38,758 nucleotides of DNA from Bombilactobacillus bombi (GCF_013607485.1 NZ_SCHP01000010.1:1-38758); one strand, 5' to 3'; shown: positions 1-9,073, numbered from the stretch's first letter. A program made the numbers and translations. The notes: a model not told the origin generated them from the sequence alone.

Positions 1-31
1 CACTTAAGTTGGTCTGACATAGGTTTCACTT

Positions 32-76
32 CTTTAGTAGCAGATGACTAAAGTGTAGCCTATTCAGGCTTTTTTA
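32..76 (+). terminator. Two consecutive hairpins and a U-run at the left edge
   Basis: On the plus strand a 7-bp stem (CTTTAGT 32-38 with ACTAAAG 47-53) is followed by a second stem AGCCT 57-61 / AGGCT 66-70 and then five T residues. This is the shape of an intrinsic terminator for a plus-strand transcript entering from outside the window. The preceding bases carry no recognisable coding end, so the transcript could be a structured RNA or a 3' UTR. It does not match RNase P, tmRNA or T-box signatures that I can recognise. Confidence 0.6.
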
Positions 77-123
77 TTCAAGAATTATTAACTAGCACCA
101 CGCGTAATTTTTATATTTATCCA

Positions 124-163
124 AGATTCTATAATTATCCGAACAGCATTAATTATAGAATCT
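124..163. repeat. 14-bp perfect inverted repeat downstream of the LtaS-like gene
   Basis: AGATTCTATAATTA (124-137) is repeated in inverted orientation at 150-163 around a 12-nt loop. It lies 58 bases beyond the stop codon of the minus-strand phosphoglycerol transferase gene. The stem is AT-rich and has only a broken U-tract after it on the minus strand, so it may be a weak terminator or an mRNA 3'-end stabiliser for the rex-manA operon. Confidence 0.5.
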
Positions 164-220
164 ACGTTGAATTAAAATTAGTTTCAATTTAGACTAATTA
201 GTAACTGAAATTTAGCATCT

Positions 221-2122
221 CTACGAATGTGATGGTAAAGAAAAAAAGTGGTATTTTTGTGCATATCTCTTTCCATAGGTCATATCATATTCAATCAACT
301 GATAATCTTTATAAGCTTGGAGTTTTTGTAAATAATTTTTAGGTTCTGTTTTACTATTAGTATTAATATGAATTTTATTATTTTGTTGCCGCATTTGTAT
401 TGTCTTAGTCAAAACCGGAATTTCTTTATATAATCTAGATAATAAATTGTAAAATGGTGTTAATGGATATCCTAATTTCTGAAGTAAAATTAATGACATA
501 TAATTTGGAGAAAAATACCCAACATGACTATTTTTTAGTGGAAAATTTGCGACCATCACAAATGGAGTAGCATGAACAGTTAATGTTTTTTGCTTTATAT
601 TGTCATAAAGTCCATCACCAGGATAATGGTCACCGTACATTACAATTATTGTTTTTTGTTTAGTATGTTGAAAATGCTGTACTAAATGAGCAAAGGCCTG
701 ATCTGATTGATGCAGTTCTTGTAGATAAGTCTGCATTTTATTAGTTTTTCCAATGTTATTATTAATGGGATGTTCTAACTTAAAATTACTCTGTGATCCC
801 ATATTTTCAAAATAGGGCATATGATTTTGCATTGTAATAACCAAACTGAATTGACGAGATTTATTTTGCTGGTTATAAATATTAGGATAAGTCGAAATAT
901 CAGTAGTATATTCACCAAAAGAACTCTTTTTTAAATTTTTTAACAATTGCTCATCTTTAAACTGATTAATTCCTAATGCCTGATATGCTTGAGGTCGCAT
1001 ATACATAGTTCTTAAGTATGGATGATATGCTAAACATTTATAGCCATAATCATTCAAATAATGCATTATACTTGGAAAATAATCTTTTTTAGGCAAAATA
1101 TGTTGATATGGAGTGTTATTAAGAAAATAATTTGAAAAGCCTGTATTAGCTTCAAACTCAATATTGGCAGTTCCACCACCATATTCAGGAGAAATCATAT
1201 AGCCACTGGCTTGATTAATTTTAGGATATTGCAGAATATTATTTATATAAGTTAGAGGTTGCTGTCCACTGATTGGATAAAATTTTTGAGTAGTTTGTGG
1301 ATTAGTTAAAGATTCATTTAGTATATAAACAATGTTTACAGGCTTAATATTTTCTTTTTTAACAGTTGCTCCTTTTTGATAACGCTTAACAATGCTTTTA
1401 ATCTCAGCTTCACTGTATTCTTTAGGACGCTGCATAGGACTAGAATGTACATTAGTAATAAAGCCTAAAGCTGATCCCAATCGGTAATATGCAAAAGTTT
1501 GATTATGCTCATTATTAAAAAGTGAGTATTTATCTAATTCCTGTGCAATTACGGAATTTTTATCACCAGACTGAAATAAAACTCCAAAGGTGATAATACT
1601 TATGAAAATAATTATTGCCCTTAATGGAAAAATAACTTTGTGATTAATTATCATATAAGAACGTGTCAATCTTCGTAAATATAAAGAACCTACCACAATA
1701 CAGATAATTAGAAAAAGTAATTTCAGAATATCTCCCTTACTAACCATCTTTAATAAACCGCCAGCTGACCGTGTCATTAATAAATCAGCTGGTAATAGTG
1801 GTTCTGAACGGGATACTATTTTTTGATAATTAACAAAACCAACTATTAAAAACAAAACACTTGATATGGCTAGTCCTATCCAATAATCTCCTATAATTGA
1901 GATGATTGCAATAACTAAAAGTAGCAATATAAATTCATTAATGGTAGTTACCATTAAATTTTGATTAATCATGTGTAAAACGCCTTTATAAGTATGATCA
2001 ACCCATTCTGTATATTTAGCAGCTGTTAATTGTAACAAAAAATAAGTTCCATAGACTAATGTTATTACTAGTAATACTTGTAATACACGAAAACTAATTT
2101 TTTTAATTACATCAAACTTCAA
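221..2122 (-). CDS. LTA synthase family phosphoglycerol transferase (GacH/LtaS-like)
   Basis: Predicted membrane-anchored alkaline-phosphatase-superfamily enzyme that moves glycerol phosphate from phosphatidylglycerol onto a cell-surface polymer. The first ~190 residues hold about five membrane segments (near 12-34, 60-80, 82-98, 133-150, 165-185); the rest is an extracytoplasmic sulfatase-like domain. The metal site and nucleophile are visible: E270 in ILNES, T318 in EYGGGT, H434 in MQNHMPY, and D498/H499 in YGDHYPG. The EYGGGTANIEFE form resembles GacH, which decorates rhamnose polysaccharide, more than housekeeping LtaS; that is inferred from memory. Length (633 aa) is normal. The start is TTG with AAGGTG six bases upstream. 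It follows manA by 24 bases, so it is probably the last gene of a rex-manA operon. Confidence 0.85.
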   Translation of the reverse strand: MKFDVIKKISFRVLQVLLVITLVYGTYFLLQLTAAKYTEWVDHTYKGVLHMINQNLMVTTINEFILLLLVIAIISIIGDYWIGLAISSVLFLIVGFVNYQKIVSRSEPLLPADLLMTRSAGGLLKMVSKGDILKLLFLIICIVVGSLYLRRLTRSYMIINHKVIFPLRAIIIFISIITFGVLFQSGDKNSVIAQELDKYSLFNNEHNQTFAYYRLGSALGFITNVHSSPMQRPKEYSEAEIKSIVKRYQKGATVKKENIKPVNIVYILNESLTNPQTTQKFYPISGQQPLTYINNILQYPKINQASGYMISPEYGGGTANIEFEANTGFSNYFLNNTPYQHILPKKDYFPSIMHYLNDYGYKCLAYHPYLRTMYMRPQAYQALGINQFKDEQLLKNLKKSSFGEYTTDISTYPNIYNQQNKSRQFSLVITMQNHMPYFENMGSQSNFKLEHPINNNIGKTNKMQTYLQELHQSDQAFAHLVQHFQHTKQKTIIVMYGDHYPGDGLYDNIKQKTLTVHATPFVMVANFPLKNSHVGYFSPNYMSLILLQKLGYPLTPFYNLLSRLYKEIPVLTKTIQMRQQNNKIHINTNSKTEPKNYLQKLQAYKDYQLIEYDMTYGKRYAQKYHFFSLPSHS

Positions 2123-2146
2123 ATTAACACCTTGACTTTCTAAACA

Positions 2147-3118
2147 TTATTTTTCTGTAGATTCTGAAGCAATTAACTGTAGATTTTCCCCAGAAATTTG
2201 CCAAGCGGTAATTGGTGCAGGAATAATAAAATGACTGCCTAAAGGCAATGAATAATGTCGGTTGTCAACCTCTAAAGTTCCACTTCCCTTGATGACTGAA
2301 TATAGAGTATATTTACCCAATTGATGGGTAAAGCTTAAGTGCCCCGTGTGAATATTAATTCCCCATACCGCAAAATATGGAGATAAAGGAGGCTGAACAT
2401 AGCTAGTAATGGTATTGGGACCTAACTTTTGCGTTTTAATGTCTAACTGAGGCGCAACAAAGGGAACTGTAATTGTTTCTTCTGACTGTCTTAAATGAAG
2501 CTGTCGTTTTTTACCAGTTTTAGCATCAACGCGATTATAGTCATACAAACGATAGGTAGTATCACTGCTCTGTTGTGTTTCTAATGCAACAATTCCTTTA
2601 TTTAAGGCATGGACAGTACCACTAGGTACAAAAATAAAATCTCCCGCATGAACTGGTAATTTTTTGAGAAAATGTTCCCAATCTCCATTTTCAATCATGT
2701 CTATCATTTGTTGCTTATTTTGAGCGTTATGACCATAAATAAGATAAGAATCAGGCTCAGCCGAAATAATATACCAACATTCAGTTTTCCCCAGTTCACC
2801 TTCGTGTTCTTGAGCATAGGCATTATCAGGATGAACTTGAACTGACAAGCTAGCTTCGGCATCTAAAATTTTAGTTAATAGGGGAAAGACTTGACCTTGA
2901 GGATTACCAAATAATTCCGGATAATCTTGCCACAGTTCATGAAGATATTTCCCAGCGTAAGGCCCATTTTCCACTTGGGAAGGACCATGGGGATGAGCAG
3001 AAATTGCCCAGCACTCACCAATCTTAGTGTTGGGCAATTTGTAATGAAAATCCTGAGCTAATTTTTGCCCTCCCCAAATTTTTTCTTGAAAAACTGGTTT
3101 TAAAAATAAGGGTTCCAT
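2147..3118 (-). CDS. manA: Mannose-6-phosphate isomerase, class I
   Basis: Interconverts mannose-6-phosphate and fructose-6-phosphate, feeding mannose taken up by the PTS into glycolysis. The 323-aa cupin protein has the zinc ligands expected of the class: Q94 and H96 in SVQVHPDN, E113 in GKTECWY, and H170 in PSGTVHAL. The catalytic arginine is likely R190 in TYRLYDYNR. The short Firmicute form (about 320 aa) lacks the eukaryotic insert. AAAGGAG lies 12 bases before the ATG, a long spacing. It sits 21 bases downstream of rex with no terminator between, so it probably shares the rex promoter. The mannose PTS is encoded a few kb away, which fits a shared role. Confidence 0.95.
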   Translation of the reverse strand: MEPLFLKPVFQEKIWGGQKLAQDFHYKLPNTKIGECWAISAHPHGPSQVENGPYAGKYLHELWQDYPELFGNPQGQVFPLLTKILDAEASLSVQVHPDNAYAQEHEGELGKTECWYIISAEPDSYLIYGHNAQNKQQMIDMIENGDWEHFLKKLPVHAGDFIFVPSGTVHALNKGIVALETQQSSDTTYRLYDYNRVDAKTGKKRQLHLRQSEETITVPFVAPQLDIKTQKLGPNTITSYVQPPLSPYFAVWGINIHTGHLSFTHQLGKYTLYSVIKGSGTLEVDNRHYSLPLGSHFIIPAPITAWQISGENLQLIASESTEK

Positions 3119-3139
3119 TATTTTGATTTTCTCCTTTAA

Positions 3140-3769
3140 CTAACGATAGTTATCCAAAAAATAAATCAACGTCTGCAGTTCGTTAGCTAAATCAACATTG
3201 TGAACCCGCACTGCTGGTGGCGTAGAGAGACGTAATGGTGAGAAATTCAAAATTCCCTTAATCCCAGCTTGAACTAATTCATCAGCTACTTTTTGAGCGC
3301 TTTTAGCAGGTACTGTTAAAATAGCCACTGAGATTTGCTGTTCCTTTAATGTAGCTGCCAATTCTTTAGTATCATAAACCGGAACTTTATTGATAGTTTT
3401 CCCGACCAGTTGGGGATTTTTATCAAAAGCTACTGCAATTTTGATGTTATTAGTTTGGGAAAAGTTATAATTAAGAAGCGCATTACCCAAATTCCCTACA
3501 CCAACTAAGGCTACTTGAGATGTCTTATCTTGATTTAATAATTTCTTAAAAAATTCAAGCATAGGTTCCACTTCATAGCCATACCCTCTCTTGCCTAAAG
3601 AACCAAAATAAGAAAAATCACGGCGAATAGTGGCACTATCTACTTGTACTGCTTCTGCTAATTCTGTTGACGATATTTTTTGTTTATCAGAATCCTTTAA
3701 AAATTGAAAATAACGATGGTATAAGGGTAATCTTTTAATAGTTGCATTAGGTATTTTATATTGTTTCAT
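3140..3769 (-). CDS. rex: Redox-sensing transcriptional repressor Rex
   Basis: Cytoplasmic repressor that senses NADH/NAD+ and controls fermentation and NADH-oxidation genes. The N-terminal winged helix (about residues 1-80 from the chosen start, with TIRRDFSYFG) is followed by a Rossmann domain with the dinucleotide motif VGVGNLG and a C-terminal dimer helix ending in LQTLIYFL. An upstream in-frame ATG at 3823 would lie upstream of the predicted transcription start, inside the promoter spacer, so I use the ATG at 3769: it has AGAGGA nine bases ahead and gives the usual ~209 aa. It is the first gene of a likely rex-manA-transferase operon and is divergent from the ABC-F gene. Confidence 0.95.
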   Translation of the reverse strand: MKQYKIPNATIKRLPLYHRYFQFLKDSDKQKISSTELAEAVQVDSATIRRDFSYFGSLGKRGYGYEVEPMLEFFKKLLNQDKTSQVALVGVGNLGNALLNYNFSQTNNIKIAVAFDKNPQLVGKTINKVPVYDTKELAATLKEQQISVAILTVPAKSAQKVADELVQAGIKGILNFSPLRLSTPPAVRVHNVDLANELQTLIYFLDNYR

Positions 3770-3812
3770 ATTTAAACATTCCTCTTGTGAATTTTTTGCT
3801 ATATAATTTACA

Positions 3813-3841
3813 GTATTACGCATTTAATATCACAATGTCAA
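3813..3841 (-). promoter_or_regulatory. Promoter of the rex operon with Rex-like half sites nearby
   Basis: Reading the minus strand, TTGACA (3841-3836) and TAATAC (3818-3813) are separated by 17 bases, a near-consensus vegetative promoter. TTGTGA directly follows the -35 box and an inverted TTCACAA lies just before the rex ribosome binding site (3785-3791). Rex boxes in Firmicutes are TTGTGA-W-rich-TCACAA, but here the halves are about 36 bases apart, so autoregulation is only a possibility. Confidence 0.6.
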
Positions 3842-3886
3842 TATGTTAGAATAAATTTATGAGAAAATAAATAAAGGAGTACTATT

Positions 3887-5809
3887 TTGTTAATTGTTCA
3901 AGGTCATAATTTGTCTCGTAATTTCGGAGGCGAAGTTTTATTTACGCAAGTTAACTTTCAAATAGCCGAGCAAGCACGAATTGGCCTAGTTGGACCTAAT
4001 GGTGCCGGCAAATCTACACTTTTAAAGATAATAATTCAAGAAAATGAGCCTAATGAAGGCAAAATGATCTACAAAAATAATATTAGTATTGGTTATTTAG
4101 CCCAAAATCCGCAATTTAAATCTGGAAATTCCATTTATGAAGAAATGGCTGCTGTTTTTCAATATCTACAGGCCGATGAACACCGCTTGCACGAGTTAGA
4201 GCGACAAATCGCTACACAAGCTAGTGACCCTACACCCCAATATCAAAGATTATTAACTCAATATGACCAATTACAAACTAAGTTTAAAGATGAAAATGGC
4301 TATGGTTATCGTTCTGAAATTCGTTCGGTCTTAGCTGGTTTTGGCTTTGGCGAAGAACGCATGAATGAGCCAGCAGAAAACTTGTCTGGTGGTGAACAAT
4401 CACGCCTATCATTTGCCAAGTTATTATTAGAGCATCATGATTTATTGGTGTTAGATGAACCAACGAATCACTTGGATATTGATACTTTAAATTGGTTAGA
4501 AAAATATTTACAAAGTTATGCAGGAGCTTTATTAATCGTTTCGCACGACCAATATTTTTTGGATCACACCGTTAATGAAATATATGCCTTAGAACAGCAA
4601 ACCTTAACACATTATCAAGGGAATTATACTAAATATTTACAGCAGCGAGAAAAGAATTATCAACTAGCTTGGAAAGCTTACGAAAAACAACAGGAACAAA
4701 TTAAAAAAACTGAAGAATTTATTCAAAAAAATATTGTACGTGCTTCCACAACCAAGCAAGCACAAAGCCGACGCAAGCAATTAGAAAAAATGAACGTTTT
4801 AAAGCGTCCTCAAGCTTATAATCAGCAAGTCCATTTTCGTTTTACACCCGAACGAATGAGTGGTAATGAGGTATTAAAAGTTAAGGATCTACAGACTGGT
4901 TACCCCGATAAACCCTTAAATCAAGATATTAACTTCAATCTTAATAAACAAGAACGCTTAGGCATCATCGGCCCCAATGGTGTAGGTAAATCTACTTTAA
5001 TCAAAACTTTAATGAAGCAACTGACACCCTTAAGCGGCACCATCACTTGGGGGACTAATGTAGATATCGGCTATTATGATCAAACCCTCAACCAGCTAAA
5101 CTCTAATAAAGATGTCTTACATGAAATTTGGGACGAACACCCCACACTAGATGAAAAGGATATCCGCAGTATTTTAGGGTCATTTCTTTTTCAAGATGAT
5201 GATGTTTTTAACATTGTTCATTCCCTTTCTGGTGGTGAAAAAGCCCGTTTAACTCTTTGTAAATTAGCTTTAGAACACAGCAATCTATTAATCATGGATG
5301 AACCAACAAACCACTTAGATATTCAAAGTAAAGAAGTACTAGAAGACGCACTCAAAAATTTCAGTGGCACTGTACTCTTTGTTTCCCATGATCGTTACTT
5401 ATTAAACCAAATTTCCACTAAAATTTTAGATTTAGAACCCCAATCTAGTACTATTTACCTCGGCAATTATGACTATTATCGGGATAAAAAAGCTGAAACA
5501 CAAGCTTTACAGGCTGCTAATCAAACAGCTGCACAAACTCAAAATCCTAAATCACAACAGCCAGCTAATCAAAACTATGAACAGGCAAAAGCTCAACAAC
5601 GTCAAGAACGCAAAAAACAGCGGCAAATTTCTAAATTAGAGCAACAAATTGATGCTTACGAACAACAAATTGCCGCATTAAATCAAGAAATGATTCTTCC
5701 CGAAAATTTAAACAGCTATACTAAACTTCAAGATTTGCAACAACAAATTGATGCATTAAATCAACAAAAAAAGACTGCCGAAGATCAATGGGCAGCTTTA
5801 ATCGAATAA
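3887..5809 (+). CDS. ABC-F family ATPase (Uup/YdiF-like)
   Basis: Soluble protein with two ABC domains and no membrane segment. ABC-F proteins act on ribosomes, and some protect against antibiotics. Domain 1 has Walker A GPNGAGKST (about 36-44), signature LSGGEQ and Walker B LLVLDEPTNHLD; domain 2 repeats these as GPNGVGKST, LSGGEKARL and LLIMDEPTNHLD. Between them lies the charged linker (about 245-320). The C-terminus (about 545-640) is a glutamine-rich coiled coil, which points to the Uup/YdiF branch rather than short EttA-like forms. Start is TTG, with AAAGGAG seven bases upstream. It runs convergently into manO with only three bases between the stop codons. Whether it is housekeeping or protective cannot be told from the sequence. 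Confidence 0.9.
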   Translation: MLIVQGHNLSRNFGGEVLFTQVNFQIAEQARIGLVGPNGAGKSTLLKIIIQENEPNEGKMIYKNNISIGYLAQNPQFKSGNSIYEEMAAVFQYLQADEHRLHELERQIATQASDPTPQYQRLLTQYDQLQTKFKDENGYGYRSEIRSVLAGFGFGEERMNEPAENLSGGEQSRLSFAKLLLEHHDLLVLDEPTNHLDIDTLNWLEKYLQSYAGALLIVSHDQYFLDHTVNEIYALEQQTLTHYQGNYTKYLQQREKNYQLAWKAYEKQQEQIKKTEEFIQKNIVRASTTKQAQSRRKQLEKMNVLKRPQAYNQQVHFRFTPERMSGNEVLKVKDLQTGYPDKPLNQDINFNLNKQERLGIIGPNGVGKSTLIKTLMKQLTPLSGTITWGTNVDIGYYDQTLNQLNSNKDVLHEIWDEHPTLDEKDIRSILGSFLFQDDDVFNIVHSLSGGEKARLTLCKLALEHSNLLIMDEPTNHLDIQSKEVLEDALKNFSGTVLFVSHDRYLLNQISTKILDLEPQSSTIYLGNYDYYRDKKAETQALQAANQTAAQTQNPKSQQPANQNYEQAKAQQRQERKKQRQISKLEQQIDAYEQQIAALNQEMILPENLNSYTKLQDLQQQIDALNQQKKTAEDQWAALIE

Positions 5810-5812
5810 TAA

Positions 5813-6184
5813 TTAATGAGAAAAAATATTTTTCAGGGTCCGTTTTAAAACTTGCCCAAAACTTAACGAACGAACAATTTTCTCCGGTGCAATGTAATTA
5901 CGAATTGCCCGGAGTATTTTTTTAGGATCACGTGCTGAAAATGTAAAAAGTCCATTTTTCTTAGTTTGTAAGGCAAAACGTGGAATCCATTTACCACCGA
6001 ACAAAAGTGACACGATTACATACTCCACTTCTGTCCATGGAATTTGAATATAATTTTGAACATTGCGATCATCATAAAATTCAAAGCCATGATTGCCAAC
6101 CATAATTTGACCATAAGTTTCTAGTCCCTGATGTGAAGTAGCCTTCATTGTTAAATCAACTGTAGAATTAATTGATTGTACCAT
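5813..6184 (-). CDS. manO: DUF956 family protein ManO
   Basis: Small cytoplasmic protein (123 aa) of the DUF956 family, found almost only beside mannose-class PTS operons in Firmicutes and called ManO. Its molecular role is not well established; regulation of PTS expression has been proposed. The recognisable region is a beta-rich PH-like fold with IQIPWTEVEYV, FGGKWIPRF and FTFSARDPKKILRAIR. It follows manN but is separated from it by a strong terminator and has its own promoter (TATAAT at 6215-6220), so it is probably expressed independently of manLMN. Its stop codon is three bases from that of the convergent ABC-F gene. Confidence 0.85.
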   Translation of the reverse strand: MVQSINSTVDLTMKATSHQGLETYGQIMVGNHGFEFYDDRNVQNYIQIPWTEVEYVIVSLLFGGKWIPRFALQTKKNGLFTFSARDPKKILRAIRNYIAPEKIVRSLSFGQVLKRTLKNIFSH

Positions 6185-6214
6185 TATTACAACTCCAATA
6201 TTAATAATAATCGT

Positions 6215-6244
6215 ATTATAAGCTTAAAATATCGATTATTCCAA
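6215..6244 (-). promoter_or_regulatory. Promoter of manO
   Basis: Minus-strand TTGGAA (6244-6239) and a perfect TATAAT (6220-6215) are separated by 18 bases and lie about 30 bases before the manO start. Together with the terminator just upstream this makes manO an independent unit. Confidence 0.6.
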
Positions 6245-6280
6245 ACAACTAGCACAAAGCAACAATTATTAATCAAAATA

Positions 6281-6316
6281 AAATCCGCAAAGGTCAGAAA
6301 TCACCTTTCCGGATTT
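6281..6316 (-). terminator. Intrinsic terminator of manLMN
   Basis: Arms AAATCCG-C-AAAGGT (6281-6294) and ACCTTT-C-CGGATTT (6303-6316) form a 13-bp stem with one internal C/C mismatch and an 8-nt loop. On the minus strand the stem is followed by TTTTATTTT. It starts 20 bases after the manN stop codon and closes the PTS operon before manO. Confidence 0.85.
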
Positions 6317-6335
6317 GAATCTTAATTATTTTTTA

Positions 6336-7247
6336 TTACATGATATGGAGCACATGTAAAATAACTCCTAAAACAAATAACCCTAAAATCATTACTATTG
6401 GAGAAACTTTCTTTTTCAATAACCACATACAAAAGAAAGTTAATAATAATCCCGCTAAACCAGGTATTAATTGATCTAAATTATCTTGAAGAGTCGTTAA
6501 TTTACGCGCTGTAAGCGATAAACCTTGTTGTTGCTGCAATAATGCTTGTTGGATGCCCTTACCGCCAGCTGCTAATTTATCCCAGTGAATGTAAGCTTTT
6601 TTATCTAAGGCAACATTAGATACTACCGGCGTAAATTTCACTGTTACCCAGCGATTAACCAATGAGCCTAAGATAAACATCCCTAAAATCGAGGCCCCTT
6701 TAGTAATGTTCTGTAATAGATTACCAGATAAATCATCTGTAATCTTAGAACCAGCCCGATAACCTAACTCTTGGGTATACCACATAAAAGACATCCGAAT
6801 TAAGTTCCAAGCCACAAAATAAATAATCGGCCCTAAAATATTCCCACTCATTGCTAAAGAAGCTGCTAAAGAACCAATAATGGGCTTAACTGTGAACCAA
6901 AACACAGGATCTCCAATACCAGCAAATGGTCCCATCATTCCAACCTTAACACCTTGAATAGTAACATCATCAATGGGAGCCCCGTTGGAACGCTCTTCTT
7001 CCAAAGCTAAAGTAACTCCTAAAACTGGAGAAGCTAAGTAAGGATGAGTATTAAAAAATTCCAAATGCCGGGTCAAAGCTGCGGAACGCTCTTCTTTAGT
7101 CTTATATAATTTTTTTAAAGCTGGGATTAAAGAATAAGCAAAACCGCCGTTTTGCATCCGCTCATAATTCCATGAACCCTGCAAAAAAGTTGAACGCCAC
7201 CAAACAGCAATCCGATCTTTTTTGGTTAATTTGACTTGATCTGCCAT
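6336..7247 (-). CDS. manN: PTS mannose-class transporter subunit IID
   Basis: Membrane subunit IID of the mannose/glucose phosphotransferase permease; with IIC it forms the sugar channel (also the receptor for class IIa bacteriocins and a phage-DNA entry site in related species). The 303-aa protein starts with the typical IID element (WWRSTFLQGSWNYERMQNGGFAYSL at about 16-40, partly conserved across the family) and has GPFAGIGDPVFW at about 107. The C-terminal membrane helices end in VILGLFVLGVILHVL. The long insert at about 205-250, with a QQQQ run, matches the extracellular loop of Lactobacillales ManN. It follows manM by 16 bases with its own ribosome binding site. Confidence 0.95.
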   Translation of the reverse strand: MADQVKLTKKDRIAVWWRSTFLQGSWNYERMQNGGFAYSLIPALKKLYKTKEERSAALTRHLEFFNTHPYLASPVLGVTLALEEERSNGAPIDDVTIQGVKVGMMGPFAGIGDPVFWFTVKPIIGSLAASLAMSGNILGPIIYFVAWNLIRMSFMWYTQELGYRAGSKITDDLSGNLLQNITKGASILGMFILGSLVNRWVTVKFTPVVSNVALDKKAYIHWDKLAAGGKGIQQALLQQQQGLSLTARKLTTLQDNLDQLIPGLAGLLLTFFCMWLLKKKVSPIVMILGLFVLGVILHVLHIM

Positions 7248-7263
7248 TGTCTTTTGTCATCTC

Positions 7264-8073
7264 CTAATAATTATCAATAATGTCGCCAACCGGATCACCG
7301 ACGTTGCTATTGCTGCTACCATCACCAGAGCCACCGCTTTGAGATAATACCAAGTAAATTAACGCCAATGCTAACCCAATCGCTCCTAAACCAATTAAGG
7401 TAAGATCTTTAATAGTTGCTAAAACAAAACCAATTGCAAAAAATGGCCATACTTCGCGACTAGCCATCATATTGATCACCATTGCATAACCGACTGCAAC
7501 TACTAAACCACCACCAATAGCCAAGCCATCAGTTAGCCAAGCAGGCATTAATGACAATAATCCTCTTACAGGTCCAGCTCCAATAGCTAAAATCAAACCA
7601 GCAGGAATGGCAATCCGTAATCCTTGTAAGCACGTGGCAATTGCCTGCCAAAAATCAATCTTACGAAAACTGCCTTCTTTAGCAGCAGCGTCCATAATAT
7701 GCGCAATTCCGGTAGCTAAAGTCCGGACCAAAATAGTAAGTAATAAACCCGCAACTGCTAAAGGCACAGCAATTGCAATCGCCGTAGAAACACCTGCTTT
7801 GCCTTGGCCGCCAAGTACCAGAATAATCGCTGAAGCAACAGAGGCTAAAGCTGCATCGGGAGCTACTGCCGCGCCAATATTAGCCCAGCCCAGAGCAATC
7901 ATCTGTAATTCTCCTCCTAAAATCAAGCATGGAGTTAAATCACCTGTAACCAATCCAATTAAGGTACAAGCAATGACTGGCTGATGAAAATGAAATTGAT
8001 CCAAAATGCCTTCCATTCCAGCCAAAAATGCCACAATGAGGACCAAAATTATTTGAATAAAATTTAACTGCAT
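7264..8073 (-). CDS. manM: PTS mannose-class transporter subunit IIC
   Basis: Integral membrane subunit IIC of the mannose PTS. The 269-aa protein has about seven to eight hydrophobic segments and the family pattern GLVTGDLTPCLILGGELQMIALGWANIGAAVAPD at about residues 41-75, quoted here only as key elements GLVTGDL, GGELQ and GAAVAPD. The C-terminal tail (SGGSGDGSSNSNVGDPV) is glycine/serine-rich and low in complexity, a common ending of this subunit. It lies 22 bases downstream of manL and 16 bases upstream of manN, so translation of the three is probably coupled. Confidence 0.95.
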   Translation of the reverse strand: MQLNFIQIILVLIVAFLAGMEGILDQFHFHQPVIACTLIGLVTGDLTPCLILGGELQMIALGWANIGAAVAPDAALASVASAIILVLGGQGKAGVSTAIAIAVPLAVAGLLLTILVRTLATGIAHIMDAAAKEGSFRKIDFWQAIATCLQGLRIAIPAGLILAIGAGPVRGLLSLMPAWLTDGLAIGGGLVVAVGYAMVINMMASREVWPFFAIGFVLATIKDLTLIGLGAIGLALALIYLVLSQSGGSGDGSSNSNVGDPVGDIIDNY

Positions 8074-8095
8074 TGCACTTTTTCCTACACTTTCT

Positions 8096-9073
8096 TTAAT
8101 TTTTTAATTTATTTAGTTCACTTTGAGCTTTATTTAAAATTGTATCCAGATTATCTTGTGAATCTGCTGGAACTTTACGAACATCAAATTGAATGCCCAA
8201 TTCTTTTAACTTTTTGAAAGTGTCAATATCTTCTTGGTCAAAAGCTAAAACCTTATTAGGCTGCACCTTACCAGTAGAATGGGCCATGGAACCCACATTT
8301 AAAGTCTTTAAAGGTACTCCACCTTCAATTGCACGCAAAGCATCTTGCGGTGTTTCAAATAATAATAATGCCCGCTGACCTCCAAAATGCTGATCATCCT
8401 GAGCAAGTTTAATCATTTGCTTAATCGGAACCACATGGGCCTTAACTCCGACTGGAGCGGCTTGCTTAATTAAATTAGTCCGCAATTCATCTTTGGCTAC
8501 TGCATCAGAAACTACAATAATCCGCGTAGGATTAGTTTCTTTGGTCCATGAAGTTGCTACTTGCCCATGAAGTAAGCGGGAATCAATACGTGCTAAAACA
8601 TATTTCATTTTACCAGGTGCGCCAGCGTTGCTAACTTGCGGCTGATGTTGTGAAGTTTCAGCCTGCTGCTGCAATAGTTCTTCCGGCCGCACTTTGACAC
8701 CATTTTTAGCTTCTCCTAGGATATGCTGAGCTATTTCTTGAGCGGAATCCATTGACATCCTTGCCGAATAGGCTTCAATCAGCATTGGCAGGTTCAAACC
8801 GGTTACAATTGCCCATTGATCTTTATGCTCTTCAAATAAGGCATTGGCCTGATTAAACGGAGAACCACCCCACAAGTCGATTAAAAATAAAACTTCAGCA
8901 TCACTATCTAAATTAGCAACTGCGGCTTCTAAATGAGCCCGCAAATCCTCAGGCCCTTCACTAGGCATAAAGGTAACTGCTTGAACATTTTCTTGTTCAC
9001 CAAAAATCATTGAACCAGACTGCTTAATACCTTCGGCAAACTTGCCATGGCTTGCAATTACAATTCCAACCAT
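8096..9073 (-). CDS. manL: PTS mannose-class transporter subunit IIAB
   Basis: Cytoplasmic fused IIA-IIB phosphocarrier of the mannose PTS. The IIA domain (1-~130) has the phospho-accepting H9 in IASHG and the DLWGGSPFN loop (66-74). A Q/A-rich linker (~133-152) leads to the IIB domain (~155-325), whose phospho-histidine is H169 in [15 protein letters not shown] then passes phosphate to incoming mannose or glucose. Order, fusion and length (325 aa) are those of ManL of Lactobacillales. It is the first gene of manL-manM-manN, with a strong AAGGAGGG ribosome binding site and an upstream region carrying a promoter, a palindrome and a cre-like site. Confidence 0.95.
   Translation of the reverse strand: MVGIVIASHGKFAEGIKQSGSMIFGEQENVQAVTFMPSEGPEDLRAHLEAAVANLDSDAEVLFLIDLWGGSPFNQANALFEEHKDQWAIVTGLNLPMLIEAYSARMSMDSAQEIAQHILGEAKNGVKVRPEELLQQQAETSQHQPQVSNAGAPGKMKYVLARIDSRLLHGQVATSWTKETNPTRIIVVSDAVAKDELRTNLIKQAAPVGVKAHVVPIKQMIKLAQDDQHFGGQRALLLFETPQDALRAIEGGVPLKTLNVGSMAHSTGKVQPNKVLAFDQEDIDTFKKLKELGIQFDVRKVPADSQDNLDTILNKAQSELNKLKN

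Noticed and set aside
3770-3823. N-terminal 18-residue extension of Rex
   Set aside because: The upstream ATG lies within the promoter and upstream of the expected transcript start; a good ribosome binding site precedes the internal ATG.
7607-7984. Long open frame antisense to manM
   Set aside because: It has no ribosome binding site, its product is an alanine/proline/lysine mix with no family resemblance, and it mirrors the codon bias of the membrane protein on the other strand.
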